Source of the DNA: Pseudonocardiaceae bacterium
GTDB lineage: Bacteria > Actinomycetota > Actinomycetes > Mycobacteriales > Pseudonocardiaceae
Direction: 5' to 3'
DNA length: 64,000 nucleotides
Assembly: GCA_009379845.1 (NCBI GenBank)
Contig: WHSZ01000011.1
Location: forward strand, 46,302 to 110,301
The notes under the pieces were generated by a model. It ran no database searches. It was not told the origin of the DNA and was given only the letters and a program-made list of their open reading frames with translations. Positions 15,450 to 25,193 of this stretch are shown here, piece after piece. The first letter of the stretch is position 1, and each line of letters starts with the position of its first letter. The position numbers and the translations under genes were made by a program.

Positions 15450-18196
15450 ATGACGCGGGTGACGATCGCGATCTTGGGACCGTTCGAGCTGCGAGTGGAC
15501 GGCCATTCGGTCCCGGTCCCGAGCAGGCGACTGCGCGCGCTACTCGCCGCCATGGCGATGCGAGCCGGGCGGGTGACGAGCGTGGACAACCTCGTCGAGC
15601 AGGTGTGGGGCGAGGACCTGCCGGCACGTACCCAAGGCAGCCCCCAGACCCTGATCGGGCGGCTGCGGCGGCTGGTCGGGCGGGACGTGATCCACACCGA
15701 ACCGGGCGGCTACCGGCTGGACGTACCGCCGGACGCGGTGGACGCGCTGCGGTTCCAGTCCATGGCCGACGAAGCCCGCGACGTCGATCCGGAGCGGGCC
15801 AGCGCCCTACTCGCCGACGCCCTCGCGCTGTGGCGGGGCGACGCGCTGACCGACACGGGATCGGGGTACCTGGAACGCGAACTGGCGCCGGCGCTGACCG
15901 AGCGATACCTCGGTGCGCTCGAGCGGAGGATGGACCTCGATCGGGGGCTTGGCCGGCAACCGGAACAGCTTGCCGAGCTGCACGATCTGGTGGCCCGCCA
16001 CCCGCTGCGGGAATCGTTGTGGGCACGGCTGATCACCGCGCTGCACCGGGCCGGCCGGCCGAGGCACTCGAGAAGTATCAGGCCATCCGCACCCGGCTGG
16101 TCGAGGAGTTCGGTGCCGATCCGTCAGCCGAATTGCAGCGGGCCCACACCCAGGTGCTCACCGCCGAGGACGTCCCGGAATGGGACCGCGGCCCGACGAC
16201 GCCGCGCCAGCTGCCGCCGGATGTCGCCGGGTTCACCGGGAGGGCCGGCGAGCTGGCCGAGCTGGATCGCGTGCTTGCCGCCGAGCGGGACTGCCAACCG
16301 CCGATCGCCGCGGTGCACGGGCCAGGCGGGATCGGCAAGACCGCGCTGGCCGTTCACTGGGCGCATCGGGTGAGCCCACGGTTTCCGGACGGTCAGGTGT
16401 ACCTGGACATGCGCGGCTACGGCCCGGGCGAGCCGGTTGACCCCACCGTGGCGCTGGACGTGGTGCTGCGCGCGGTTGGCGTACCGCCAACGCGGGTGCC
16501 GCCAGGAAAGGAGGAACGCTCCGCGCTGCTGCGTACCCGGCTGGCCGAGCGGCGCACCCTGCTGCTTCTCGACAACGTGCGGGACGCCGATCAGGCACGC
16601 CCGCTGCTGCCCGGCGGCGGCAACCTGGTACTGATCACCGGCCGCAGCGAGTTGCGCGGTCTCGCGGTGCGGGACGGCGCGTTCCGCTGTGCGTTGGGCG
16701 AGCTGCCGAGCGACGAGTCGACGTCGTTGATTGCGGCCACGATCGGGACCACGCGCGCAGGCGCGGAGCCGGCCGCGGTCGCCGAGCTGGTCGCACTGTG
16801 CGGGCGGCTGCCCCTCGCGCTTGTCGTCGCAGCGCAGCGGGCCGCCCGCTACCCGGACGCGCCGATCGCCGAGCTCGTCACGGAGCTGCGCGCCGGCTGG
16901 GACCGGCTGAACGTGCTGAGCGACCCGACCGATCTCGCGGCCGACCCGCGCGCGGTGTTCTCCTGGTCGTATCGCGCGCTGAGCGCCGAAGCGGCACAGG
17001 CCTTCCGGTACCTGGGGCTGCACCCAGGGCCGGAGATCAGCCTGCCGGTCGCGATGGCCCTGCTGCGCACCACGGCCGGTACGACCCGGCGGCTGCTCGA
17101 CAGCCTCGTGTCGGTGCACCTGCTCGAACACGATCAGCGGAACCGCTACCGATTTCACGATCTGCTGCGGGTGTACGCGGCCGAGCGCGCCGCGGAGGAA
17201 GACCCGAAGACCGAGCGGGATGCGGCGATGGGGCGGATGCTGGACTGGTACCTGCACACGCTGCACCGTGCCCGGGTAGCCGTTTTCGCCGAGGCGCCGC
17301 TCGAACTCGCCCAACCCGAGGACGAGTTCGTCCGCCCGCTGGATTTCGCCACCATGGCGGAAGCTACCGCGTGGTACGACACGCTGCGCGCCACCCTGCT
17401 CGCCGTCGTCGAGTACGCGGCCGAGCACCGGCATGACCGGCACGGCTGGCAGCTGGCGTTCCTGCTGCGCCACTTCCAGGAAATCCGCCGGCACGGCGAC
17501 GACGAGCTGCGCTGCGCGGAGTGGGCCCTCGGCTGCGCGAAGACGCGGTGTGCATCCGGGCCATGCACCTGATGGGCGCGGCCATGCGCGCGAAAGGGCA
17601 GTACGACCACGCGATCGAATGGCAGCAGCGGGCGTTGCGGCTCAGCGAACTCACCGGCGATCACGAGATGGCCGCGACGGCGCTGGCATCCATCGGGCTG
17701 AACCACCGGCGGTTCGGCCGGTACACCGATGCCTTGCACTGGCTGGAACGGTCGGTGGACGCGGCGCGCTGGGGCACCGCCGGAGCGGCTCGCCCGATCG
17801 TTGCTCAACCTCGGCTCGGTCGAGGGCAGGGCCGGCCTGCTGGACGCCTCCGTCGCACACAGCCAGCAGGCGCTGGACATCTACCGGGAGCTGGGCGCGC
17901 AGTACTACCAAGCCATGGCGCTGGGAAACCTCGCCGAGGCGCACCTGGACTCGGGCGAGCACACCCAGGCGCGGCGCTTCGCGGACGAAGCACTCACGCT
18001 GCTGGACGGTGTCGACGAACGGCTCGCGGCCTCGGACTCACTCGTGGTCAAAGGTCGCGCTCTCGCCGCCTCCGGTGAACTCCCCGCCGCCAGGGACAGT
18101 TGGCAACGCGCGTTGCGAGTCCTGCGCCGAGCCGGTGATCCGCGAGCCGACGAAGTCGCCGAGTTGCTCGCCACGCATGACGACCAGCCCGGCTAG
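15450..18196 (+). pseudogene. AfsR/SARP-type regulator with three frameshifts
   Basis: Read across three shifts, this is an about 915-residue SARP-NB-ARC-TPR regulator. It comprises an OmpR-type winged helix (TIAILGPFELRVDGHSVPVP) and bacterial activator domain (about 15450-16130), an NB-ARC ATPase with Walker A GPGGIGKTALA (from about 16200) and TPR repeats (about 17550-18190). The reading frame changes near 16047-16060 (one base missing in a CCGG run), near 17524-17533 (one missing) and near 17760-17790 (one extra). Homology continues smoothly through each. Either the gene is dead or the sequence has indels. Targets unknown; SARP proteins activate secondary-metabolite genes, but none lie here. 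Confidence 0.8.
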
Positions 18197-18343
18197 CCAT
18201 TCCTTCCGGTCGCTGCCGCGGGACGCGCGAACCGCGGGCGAAGCGGTGGGCAGCACGCGCGTCTCAACGAACTGCATGGCCAGCGCTGCGAGCATCAGTA
18301 ACGGCGGAGCCAGCACGGGCAGCAGGATCCAGCCCGATGCCAT
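18038..18343 (-). CDS. Possible small membrane protein
   Basis: A 101-codon frame opening with one clear membrane segment (WILLPVLAPPLLMLAALAMQF) and then a polar tail. It overlaps the 3' end of the AfsR-type gene on the opposite strand by about 160 bases, so only the first 50 residues are free of overlap. No family recognised. The hydrophobic start favours a real gene; the antisense tail argues against the full length. Confidence 0.3.
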   Translation of the reverse strand: MASGWILLPVLAPPLLMLAALAMQFVETRVLPTASPAVRASRGSDRKEWLAGLVVMRGEQLGDFVGSRITGSAQDSQRALPTVPGGGEFTGGGESATFDHE

Positions 18344-18937
18344 TACGCATACACCATTCGGCTACCAGTGCCAGTGTTGCGTCGCGCGGCGGCTGACTGT
18401 CCACTAGCAACAGCGCCCCCGCAAGGAGGTTTACCTACGACATTCGAATCAACTCCGCGTACCCACATCACACAAACTCCTTACCCACAACGCTCGTTGC
18501 CTGTGGCACCGCCGGGGACCGGAGCGGAGTACGCATCGCTCGCGACGACCAACATCGCTGATCGCAGACCAGACCGGGATCTTGCGCGAAGTTCTTGTCT
18601 TTCAACCTCTTTCAAAGATAGCCGCGTTGTCAACGGCTGTCATCACGCGATGGATCGAGGCTGTCCATCTGGGACAAATACGCCAGCAAGATCCCGTCGT
18701 CGCCCGCTCATGAGACTCGTTCGGACGGTTGTGGGGTGGGTACGTGTTGACTACTGTGTTATCCGGCAGATCGTTCCAGACCCCGACGATGGCCATTTCG
18801 TGATCGTCGTCGAGGAGTCCCGTTATGGATCTGCGGTTGAGAATCCCCGCTGCAGCGTCCCGATCCACGTGTGACGTACCCGGTCATCTGGCATTGCCGA
18901 GCTTTCGAAAAAAGACTCCCTCACGGCCGCACGCACG
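18344..18937. other. Long intergenic region upstream of the sigma-factor gene
   Basis: About 590 bases with lower GC than the flanks and no frame with convincing coding character on either strand. Sigma-factor genes of the ShbA/SigD type often have long regulatory regions. A ttgact...tgttat pair near 18747-18765 is a weak promoter candidate. No RNA gene recognised. Confidence 0.4.
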
Positions 18938-19564
18938 GTGTCGTTGATCGCCATGCACGCCCCGAGTAGCCACCCCGTGGCACATGGTGCGCCAGCTGCG
19001 ACGACCCGCAAATCAGAGATCGACGCGCTGGCACGGCAAGCACTCACCGGCCATACCGCGGTGGTGGAATCGTTGCTCGCGATCGTCGAACCGATGGTCA
19101 GGAGGTACTGCCTTGCGAGGTTGAGCACCTACCGGCGCTCCTACAAGTCCGTGGACGACGTCGTGCAGGAAATCTGCCTTGGTGTGCTCGTCGCATTACC
19201 CAGGTACCGCGACCGTGGTGGTTCGTTTCTCTACGTGGTGTACACCATCGCCTCGAACAAAGTCGCCGACACGTTTCAGGAGCGTGACCGCACGACGCCG
19301 GTCGGCGAGATTCCCGAGCAACGATCGGCACGCCAGGAACCCGAGCAGTTCGTCCTCGCCTCCGAACGCGGGCAGCGGCTGGCCCGCCTGCTGGCCGAGC
19401 TCCCGCATCAACAGCGGGAGATTCTTATCCTACGAATCGCCCTAGGACTTTCCTCGGCCGAGACGGCTGACGCCCTCGGCAGCACCCCCGGAACCGTGCG
19501 TGCCCACCAACATCGCGCCCTGAAACGGCTCCGGCTGCTCGCCGCACACCGCGATCAATGGTGA
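18938..19564 (+). CDS. RNA polymerase sigma factor, ShbA/SigD type (ECF-like)
   Basis: A 208-residue group IV-like sigma factor. Region 2 contains RRYCLARLSTYRRSYKSVDDVVQEICLGVLVALPRYRDRGGSFLYVVYTIASNKVADT, and region 4 contains ILILRIALGLSSAETADALGSTPGTVRAHQHRALKRLR. The VDDVVQEICLGVL and PRYRDRG pattern matches the SigD (mycobacteria) and ShbA (Streptomyces) group. No anti-sigma gene adjoins it. The start is GTG 18938 or ATG 18953; neither has a clear ribosome-binding site. Confidence 0.85.
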   Translation: MSLIAMHAPSSHPVAHGAPAATTRKSEIDALARQALTGHTAVVESLLAIVEPMVRRYCLARLSTYRRSYKSVDDVVQEICLGVLVALPRYRDRGGSFLYVVYTIASNKVADTFQERDRTTPVGEIPEQRSARQEPEQFVLASERGQRLARLLAELPHQQREILILRIALGLSSAETADALGSTPGTVRAHQHRALKRLRLLAAHRDQW

Positions 19565-19606
19565 AACGGGACCCCGCGAGCCACCTTCGGGTGCGATAGT
19601 CGCTTC

Positions 19607-20623
19607 GTGGCAGTCGACCTTCCGGCCGTTCGCGAGGCCGTGGCCAGGCAAGCGCGGCGCCCGACGCCTGGTATCCAGGACATCGAGGCCTACCGGCAGG
19701 CGCAGCTCGCGAACTACTCGCATCGCGAGGCGCTCGGTCCGATGCGGCCGGGCACTGGCACCAGCGGGGTCGTGGTGCACCGCAGAGAGACCATCGCGAC
19801 GTGGGGCGATCCCGATCAGCCGGAGATGTGCTTCAGCGTCAGCAAGACCATCATCTCCGCGGTGGCCGGGGTGGCGCACGATCGCGGCCTGCTCGCCGAT
19901 GCGCACGCCCCGGTCGCCGGCTCGGTCGCGCACCCGGCCTTCACGGGCGCGGGCCGGCAGGACGTCACCTGGCACCACCTGCTGCAGCAGACCAGCGCCT
20001 GGGAAGGCGAACTGTGGGGCAAACCGGTGACCGCGCACGAGGTGCGGGACGACAACACCGGGCACGGCACGGCGTGGGCGTACAACGACGTCCGGGTGAA
20101 CCTGCTGGCGCTCGCACTCACCGTGCTGTGCCGCCGGTCGCTGCCGGATCTGCTGCGCACCGAACTGCTCGACCCGATCGGCGCCTCGGCCACCTGGTCG
20201 TGGCACGGCTACCGCGACTCGTTCGTCACCGTGGACGGCGTCGAGCTGCCCGTGGTCTCCGGCGGCGCGCACTGGGGCGGCGGTTTCTGGGCCTCGGCGA
20301 ACGACCTCGCCCTCCTCGGCCAGCTCTACCTCAACCAGGGCCGGTGGCGGGGCCGGCAGTTGCTCAGCACCGCCTGGATCGAGGCTGGCTGGGCGCCGTG
20401 TCCCGCCAACCCTGACTACGGCTACCTGTGGTGGCTCAACGACCGGCAGCGGGTGTTCCCTGCTGCTCCCGCCACCGGCCGTTGCGCCCGCGGCAGCGCA
20501 GATGGCCACCTGCTGTGGCTCGACCCCGCGCGGGAACTCGTCGTCGCGTCGCACTGGACGGAGGACATCGCCGCGCTGCTACGGGACGTCTCCGCCGCCA
20601 TCAGGGAAACCGCCGCGCCATGA
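19607..20623 (+). CDS. Beta-lactamase-family serine hydrolase
   Basis: A 338-residue class C beta-lactamase/DD-peptidase-fold protein. The active-site SxxK is SVSK in MCFSVSKTIIS (about residue 76), the second motif is YND in WAYNDVRVN (about residue 163), and the third-motif region is GCARGSADGHLLWLDP. It lacks a signal peptide, so it is probably a cytoplasmic esterase or peptidase, not a resistance enzyme. Start GTG at 19607, 43 bases after the sigma-factor gene. A strong hairpin follows. Confidence 0.85.
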   Translation: MAVDLPAVREAVARQARRPTPGIQDIEAYRQAQLANYSHREALGPMRPGTGTSGVVVHRRETIATWGDPDQPEMCFSVSKTIISAVAGVAHDRGLLADAHAPVAGSVAHPAFTGAGRQDVTWHHLLQQTSAWEGELWGKPVTAHEVRDDNTGHGTAWAYNDVRVNLLALALTVLCRRSLPDLLRTELLDPIGASATWSWHGYRDSFVTVDGVELPVVSGGAHWGGGFWASANDLALLGQLYLNQGRWRGRQLLSTAWIEAGWAPCPANPDYGYLWWLNDRQRVFPAAPATGRCARGSADGHLLWLDPARELVVASHWTEDIAALLRDVSAAIRETAAP

Positions 20624-20676
20624 CGATCGCTGGTGTCCCCGAGCCGCTCTGAGCTGGGCACGGCCGAACCGAACCA

Positions 20677-20706
20677 AAGGGCCATGGGTACCCGCCCATG
20701 GCCCTT
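20677..20706. terminator. Hairpin between convergent hydrolase and methyltransferase genes
   Basis: Perfect 12-bp arms (aagggccatggg / cccatggccctt) with a 6-base loop lie between two convergent genes. It should terminate both transcripts. Confidence 0.75.
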
Positions 20707-20733
20707 CGACTCCGCGGTTGTGCCGGCGAGCAA

Positions 20734-21823
20734 TCAGGCGACGAGCTCGTAGAACCGCCAGAAGTCGTTCTCGACCGGCAGGACGTGCGTGGCGGAGAAG
20801 CCGGCCTCGGCGGCAAGTGAGGTCATCGTGGCCGGGCGAATGACGGTGCCGATGGCGGCGGACGGCTGCTCGACCAGCGACTGCGGCAGGCAGGCCAGCA
20901 CGCTGACCCCGTAGAGGAACCCGTCGGTCGGACCCGGCTCCGCGAAGCTGTCCCCGGTTCGCTCGTCGGCGACGATCAGCCGCCCACCGTCCGCGAGCAT
21001 GGCTTTGGCCGTTCGCAACGCTTCGACCGGTCGTGGCATGTCGTGGACCGCCTCGAAGATCGTCACCAGGTCGTAGCCGTCGTGAGCCGTCGGACAGGTC
21101 AGCCACGTGGTACGTGACCCGGTCGGCGACGCCGGCATCGGCGGCGTTGCGGCGGGCGATGGCAATCGACGTCTCGTCGTTGTCAAGCCCGTCAACGGTG
21201 ACCGTGGGGTACCGCGTGGCGAGCGCAACCGCGGCCAGCCCGACCCCGCACGCGAGATCGGCGACGCGGGCCGGCGGGTCGCCGCGCAGCCGCTCGTCCA
21301 GGTCGCAGAGCGCGGGCAGCCACTCGCCGGTGAGTGAATGCGTGTAGAGCGGCCGGGTGATCGCGGCTTGCAGCCGCACGAAGCTCTCGCCGTATCGCTC
21401 GAGCGGGATACCCGTGCCGGTGCGGAAGGCCGCCGTCAACCACGGCACCGCACGGGAAAGCTCGCTCGCGCAGTTCGCGAGGGCGCCGACGAACGCCGGG
21501 CTGTCGGGGTTCAGCAACGGTTCCCGGTGCGCGGGCGGCAGCGTGTAGCGACGGTTCGCCGAGTCCGCGGCGGCCTCCGCCACCTCGATGATCCCGCTGA
21601 CAGCTTGCTGCTCGAGCCATTCGCGGACGTAGCGCTCCGCGCAGCCGACACGTTCAGCGAGCTCCGCGGATGTGGCCGCGGAGGACGAAAGGGCCTCGTA
21701 CAGGCCAAGCCGCACGCCGATGTCGATCACGTAGAGATCCAGCGCGCCGATCAGTGATCCGAAAATGCGTTCCACGAACGCGCCGGTCTGCTGTTCGAGT
21801 GATTGCTCGTCGATCGGTGTCAT
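20734..21823 (-). pseudogene. SAM-dependent methyltransferase with winged-helix domain, one frameshift
   Basis: Read across one shift, an about 362-residue class I methyltransferase of the UbiE-like, N-terminal winged-helix type. It has GVRLGLYEALSSSAATSAELAERVGCAERYVREWLEQQ at the N-terminus and the SAM loop VADLACGVGLAAVALA. Then, after a frame change near 21085-21098, it continues DLVTIFEAVHDMPRPVEALRTAKAMLADGG and a normal C-terminus FWRFYELVA. The length is 3n+1, consistent with one extra base. A dead gene or a sequencing indel are both possible. Coupled by a 4-base overlap to the upstream SnoaL-like gene. Substrate unknown. Confidence 0.75.
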
Positions 21824-22260
21824 GACCGTGCCGCTTCCGGTGCGGCGGGCGCCGTCGACGGCAACGCGCCGAGCTGGGAGAACATCGAGGCGAGGTCACA
21901 CAACGTCCACGCCTCGACGATCGCGCCGTCGGCGACGCGGACCACGTCGGTGGCGCCGATCTCGAAGGGTTTGCCCGATGCCGGGATGCCGGCGAACCGG
22001 CCGGACTGCGTTCCCCTGAGCGTCATCCGGAGTGCTACGCGATCGCCTTCGGCGACGGTGTCGTGCACGTCGATCCGCAGGTCCGGCACGGCGGCCAGCC
22101 AGGTGTCGATGTCCTTCTTCACGCTTGCCGGTCCGCCACCGGCGCCGAGGCCGTGCCCGACGTAGCCGGCGCCGACCAGTTCAACGGCCCCAGTCGAGTC
22201 ACCGGCGGCCAGCCGCTCATAGAACCGGCGTGCCAACCGCGAGATGTCGTTGCCCGTCAT
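21820..22260 (-). CDS. SnoaL-like polyketide cyclase family protein
   Basis: A 146-residue protein of the NTF2-like/SnoaL fold: RRFYERLAAGDSTGAVELVGAGYVGHG at the N-terminus, then VPDLRIDVHDTVAEGDRVALRMTLRGTQSG and a strand-rich end containing IVEAWTLCD. These proteins act as ester cyclases or small hydrolases, and many have no known substrate. Start ATG at 22260. The stop overlaps the methyltransferase start. Confidence 0.8.
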   Translation of the reverse strand: MTGNDISRLARRFYERLAAGDSTGAVELVGAGYVGHGLGAGGGPASVKKDIDTWLAAVPDLRIDVHDTVAEGDRVALRMTLRGTQSGRFAGIPASGKPFEIGATDVVRVADGAIVEAWTLCDLASMFSQLGALPSTAPAAPEAARS

Positions 22261-22387
22261 GATGAGCTCCTTTGCTCCTCAAGCGCTTTGCTGCTGCTCG
22301 ATGCCGTGAGCATGCGCGCACCAGCTGGCCGGGAGCATGGGGAACATTCCCCATCCGCCGTCCCGAATATCCGGCGGCACGGGTAAG

Positions 22388-22778
22388 TCAGCCGGCGGGG
22401 TGCAGCGCCGCGTAGGCAGCCGCCTCGGCTCGGCTCCGGAGCCCGAGTTTCGTGAGGATGTTGCTGACGTGGTTGCCCGCCGTCCTGGTCGAGATGTAGA
22501 GCCGCCCGGCGATTTCCGCGTTGGTGAGTCCCTGTGCCACCAACCGGAGGATCTCCCGCTCGCGGCTGGTGAGCGCGCCGGCACCCTTGGCTCCGACCCG
22601 GCTGCGGTCGCCGAGGTCGCGCAACAGCGATGCGGCGGCGCCCGCCGGGACGCCCCGGCGGCCTCGAAGCCGGCCAGCGCCGTTTTGGCCTCGGCGCGGG
22701 CAACGGCCGGCGCGTCATCGACCCGCAGCCGCGCCAGATCGAGGTGCGCGTCCGCGGTTTCCAGCGCGCCGGGTGCGC
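22388..22778 (-). pseudogene. C-terminal fragment of a TPR-LuxR regulator
   Basis: Encodes the LuxR helix-turn-helix ([55 protein letters not shown]) preceded by about 45 residues of TPR tail ([19 protein letters not shown]...), with a frame change near 22640-22650 between them. No start lies in the proper position and the upstream body is missing. The matching N-terminal piece of the same family lies on the same strand at 24.9-25.2 kb, beyond an MFS and a MarR gene. Confidence 0.7.
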
Positions 22779-22833
22779 AACCACCCGGCCGTTCACCCGC
22801 AGCACCACAGGCACTTCGTTGGTTCCGGTCACG

Positions 22834-24096
22834 TCACGCTCCTGCTCTGCCGGTGGCGGCCGATCGCGGCAACGCCCAGCGGTGGTAGATCAGCGCGCCA
22901 ACCACCGCGGCGGCGGCGCAGACGATCGGGATGGCCTGAAAGCCCGCCCAGGACAGCAGCACGCCGCCCACGGCCGAACCGGCGGAGGTGCCGAGGTACA
23001 TGAAGAAGCTGTTCCACGCGAGCACGCTCCCGCTCTCAGCCGAGAAGGTCGACACCAGCCGCGCCTGGTAGGCGGGCAAGCAGGGGTAGGCGGCCAGCGC
23101 GAACAGCCCGAGCGTGACGAACAGGACTCCGGCCGGGGCGTGGAGGTCCACCACCAGTAGGGCCGCCGCCAGCAGGACGAGGCTCGCGGTAGCGACGCGG
23201 CCGGCCCCGTACCTGTCGGCGAGCCACCCGCCGCTCAGCGCGCCAACCACCGCGCCGAGGCCGTAGACGACGAGTGCGGTGGCCACCAGGCCTGACGACA
23301 GCCCGGCGACTTCGTCCAGGCCGGTGCCCAGGTAGGTGTAAAAGGCATATACGGTGAAGGCCCAGATGCCGGTGACCGAGACCGCGCGGAGCTTGGTCGC
23401 CAGCGATGTCCTTTCCGGTGGTACTGCCCCCGCTTGCCCCGTGGTGGCCACGGCACCGGCGCCCTTCGGCCACGTGACCTGATTGACCACCGCCAGCACC
23501 CCGGCGAACACACCGAGCCCGATGAACGTGACCCGCCAACCGAAGGCCGAGGACAGCGCCGTCCCGGTGGGGGCGCCGGTGGTCAGCGAGATGAAGAACC
23601 CGGCCATGGCGGTGGACATCCAGGTGGCCCGCCTTGCCGCCGGCGCAGACTGCCCGACCAGGGCGAGAACGGACGGGGTCGTTCCAGCGGCGCACAGTCC
23701 CGCCAGCACGCGGGCCACCAGCAGCATTGCGAACGACGGCGCGAGCCCGGTGAACACGTTGGCGATGCCAAACCCCGTGAGCCCCGCGACAAGTACGGCG
23801 CGGCGCCCGACCCGGTCCGCCAGGGTGCCCATCACGGGTGCTCCCACCATGTAGGCGATGGAGAAGGCGGTCACCGAGTTGCCCGCGACCCCTGGCGAAA
23901 CCCCGTACTGCCCGGCGATGGCTGGCAACAGCGGGGATATCACGAACAGGTCGGTGCCGATCACCAAGAGAGTCAGGAAAGCGATCAGCAGGGACAGGCG
24001 AGACCGCGAGGTCTTGGCGTCTGTGCCCTGGCCAGAACGAGTGGCGCCGGGCAGATTCACGAGTTCACCCCCACATGAGTGCCTACTGGCCTGCAT
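22834..24096 (-). CDS. MFS drug-efflux-type transporter
   Basis: A 420-residue, 12-segment major facilitator. The N-terminal half begins LLIAFLTLLVIGTDLFVISPLLPAIAGQYGVSPG and contains the loop motif GTLADRVGRRAVLVAG. The second half contains GWLADRYGAGRVATASL. It is of the DHA1 arabinose-efflux/CmlA type, which exports drugs or sugars. Divergent from a MarR regulator with a palindrome between them, so probably repressed by it. The first about 30 residues are polar and the true start could be further in. Confidence 0.88.
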   Translation of the reverse strand: MQASRHSCGGELVNLPGATRSGQGTDAKTSRSRLSLLIAFLTLLVIGTDLFVISPLLPAIAGQYGVSPGVAGNSVTAFSIAYMVGAPVMGTLADRVGRRAVLVAGLTGFGIANVFTGLAPSFAMLLVARVLAGLCAAGTTPSVLALVGQSAPAARRATWMSTAMAGFFISLTTGAPTGTALSSAFGWRVTFIGLGVFAGVLAVVNQVTWPKGAGAVATTGQAGAVPPERTSLATKLRAVSVTGIWAFTVYAFYTYLGTGLDEVAGLSSGLVATALVVYGLGAVVGALSGGWLADRYGAGRVATASLVLLAAALLVVDLHAPAGVLFVTLGLFALAAYPCLPAYQARLVSTFSAESGSVLAWNSFFMYLGTSAGSAVGGVLLSWAGFQAIPIVCAAAAVVGALIYHRWALPRSAATGRAGA

Positions 24097-24113
24097 GGTA
24101 GTACTCTAGCAAA

Positions 24114-24131
24114 TAGTTTTGTAGAAAACTA
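24114..24131. promoter_or_regulatory. Candidate MarR operator
   Basis: tagtttt-gtag-aaaacta, a 7-4-7 inverted repeat, lies between the divergent MFS and MarR starts in locally AT-rich DNA. Its size and position fit a MarR dimer site controlling both genes. Confidence 0.65.
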
Positions 24132-24177
24132 CTTTCCAGTGAACCGTATTCTGCTTCTCCGTTGCTACGCTGTAGCT

Positions 24178-24753
24178 ATGGACCAGCGGGACAGCATCGA
24201 CCGATGGCTCGAGGAGTGGTCGTGGGCCGACTACGACCTCGCGCTGCGGCCGATGGTGGTCTCCAAGCGGATCACCCGGATCGCCCGGCACCTCGAGAAG
24301 CTCGCCACCGACACGCTCGGACCGTTAGGACTGGACCCAGGCGAGTTCGACGTGCTGGCCACGCTGCTGCGCGCCGGCCCTCCGCACGAGCTCACCCCGA
24401 CCGGGCTCAACCGCTCGCTGATGATGTCGGCAGGCGGCCTCACCAAGCGGCTCGGCCGGCTCGAAGAGCGCGAGCTGATCACCCGCCGCCTGTCCCCCGA
24501 CGACCGCCGCTCCCTCCTGGTCACATTGACCGACGCGGGCAAGTCCCTCGCCGAACGGGCAGTCACCGCCCACTCCAAGGCCACCGCCGACATGGTCGAC
24601 CGCATCGGCCAGCATTCCCGCGAGCAGCTGTCCGGCCTCCTCCGGACGTTGCTGGTCACGCTCGAGGAAGCCGACGGGGCGCTACTTGACGGCGGCCAGC
24701 ACGAAACCGGTCAGCGACGCGAAGAAGCGGCCGCCGGCCGCGGCGTCGACTAG
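24178..24753 (+). CDS. MarR family regulator
   Basis: About 191 residues. The winged helix lies at LDPGEFDVLATLLRAGPPHELTPTGLNRSLMMSAGGLTKRLGRLEERELITRRLSPDDRRSLLVTLTDAG. The ATG at 24178 is chosen because the conserved region begins just after it; in-frame codons upstream run through the operator. It probably represses the divergent MFS gene and itself. Its last 24 codons overlap, antisense, a methyltransferase remnant. Confidence 0.88.
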   Translation: MDQRDSIDRWLEEWSWADYDLALRPMVVSKRITRIARHLEKLATDTLGPLGLDPGEFDVLATLLRAGPPHELTPTGLNRSLMMSAGGLTKRLGRLEERELITRRLSPDDRRSLLVTLTDAGKSLAERAVTAHSKATADMVDRIGQHSREQLSGLLRTLLVTLEEADGALLDGGQHETGQRREEAAAGRGVD

Positions 24754-24890
24754 CGGCCGCCACCACGCGACCAGCTCTTCGGCCGGCAGCCCCAGATCAC
24801 CCGCCGCACGCGCGCCGGCCAGCCGCCCTTCCAGCGAACGGAAGCCGGCACATGTCCTCGACCATGAACTCGATCAGCGCGCGAAGGTCT
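24682..24890 (-). pseudogene. C-terminal fragment of a methyltransferase-like protein
   Basis: Reading across one frame change gives ALIEFMVEDMCRLP, then LEGRLAGARAAGDLG and GRFFASLTGFVLAAVK before TAG. The pattern AWWRPLVDAA-x-GRFF resembles C-termini of SAM-dependent methyltransferases. No start or SAM-binding domain is present, and it abuts the broken end of the LuxR N-terminal fragment. The family call is tentative. Confidence 0.45.
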
Positions 24891-25193
24891 CGGCCCGCGC
24901 CAGCCATCCCGCTGAGGCCGCATCGTTGCCGACCGCACCCGCGTACTCCCTGGCCAGCCACACCGCGGCGTGGATGGCCGCGACGTCATCGTCGAGCCGG
25001 CGCCAGATCTGATAGGCGCGTTCTCGCGCCGCGAGCGCCTGTCGATCCGTCCGAGCCACCACAACGCGTCGCTCACCCCAGCAGCGGCGTCAGCATAGCT
25101 CCGCGTCGAGGGGCCATCGAGCTCCAACGCCCCCGTCAGGTCGGTCAGCGCGTTGTTCCACTGTCCCGCGGCCAGCGCGTCGCACCGGATCAC
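24874..25193 (-). pseudogene. N-terminal fragment of a TPR-LuxR regulator
   Basis: About 105 residues of a TPR-rich regulator: ALAAGQWNNALTDLTGALE, GVSDALWWLGRIDRQALAARERAYQIWRRLDDDVAAIHAAVWLAREYAGAVGNDAASAGWLARAETFAR, with one frame change near 25040-25050. This is the start of the family whose LuxR HTH end is found at 22.4-22.8 kb. The GTG start overlaps the DoxX stop (GTGA), so it was once the third gene of an SDR-DoxX-LuxR operon. Confidence 0.65.

Noticed and set aside
18368..18874. 168-codon plus-strand frame
   Set aside because: Composition is unlike the coding genes here, there is no ribosome-binding site and no recognisable domain; treated as intergenic.
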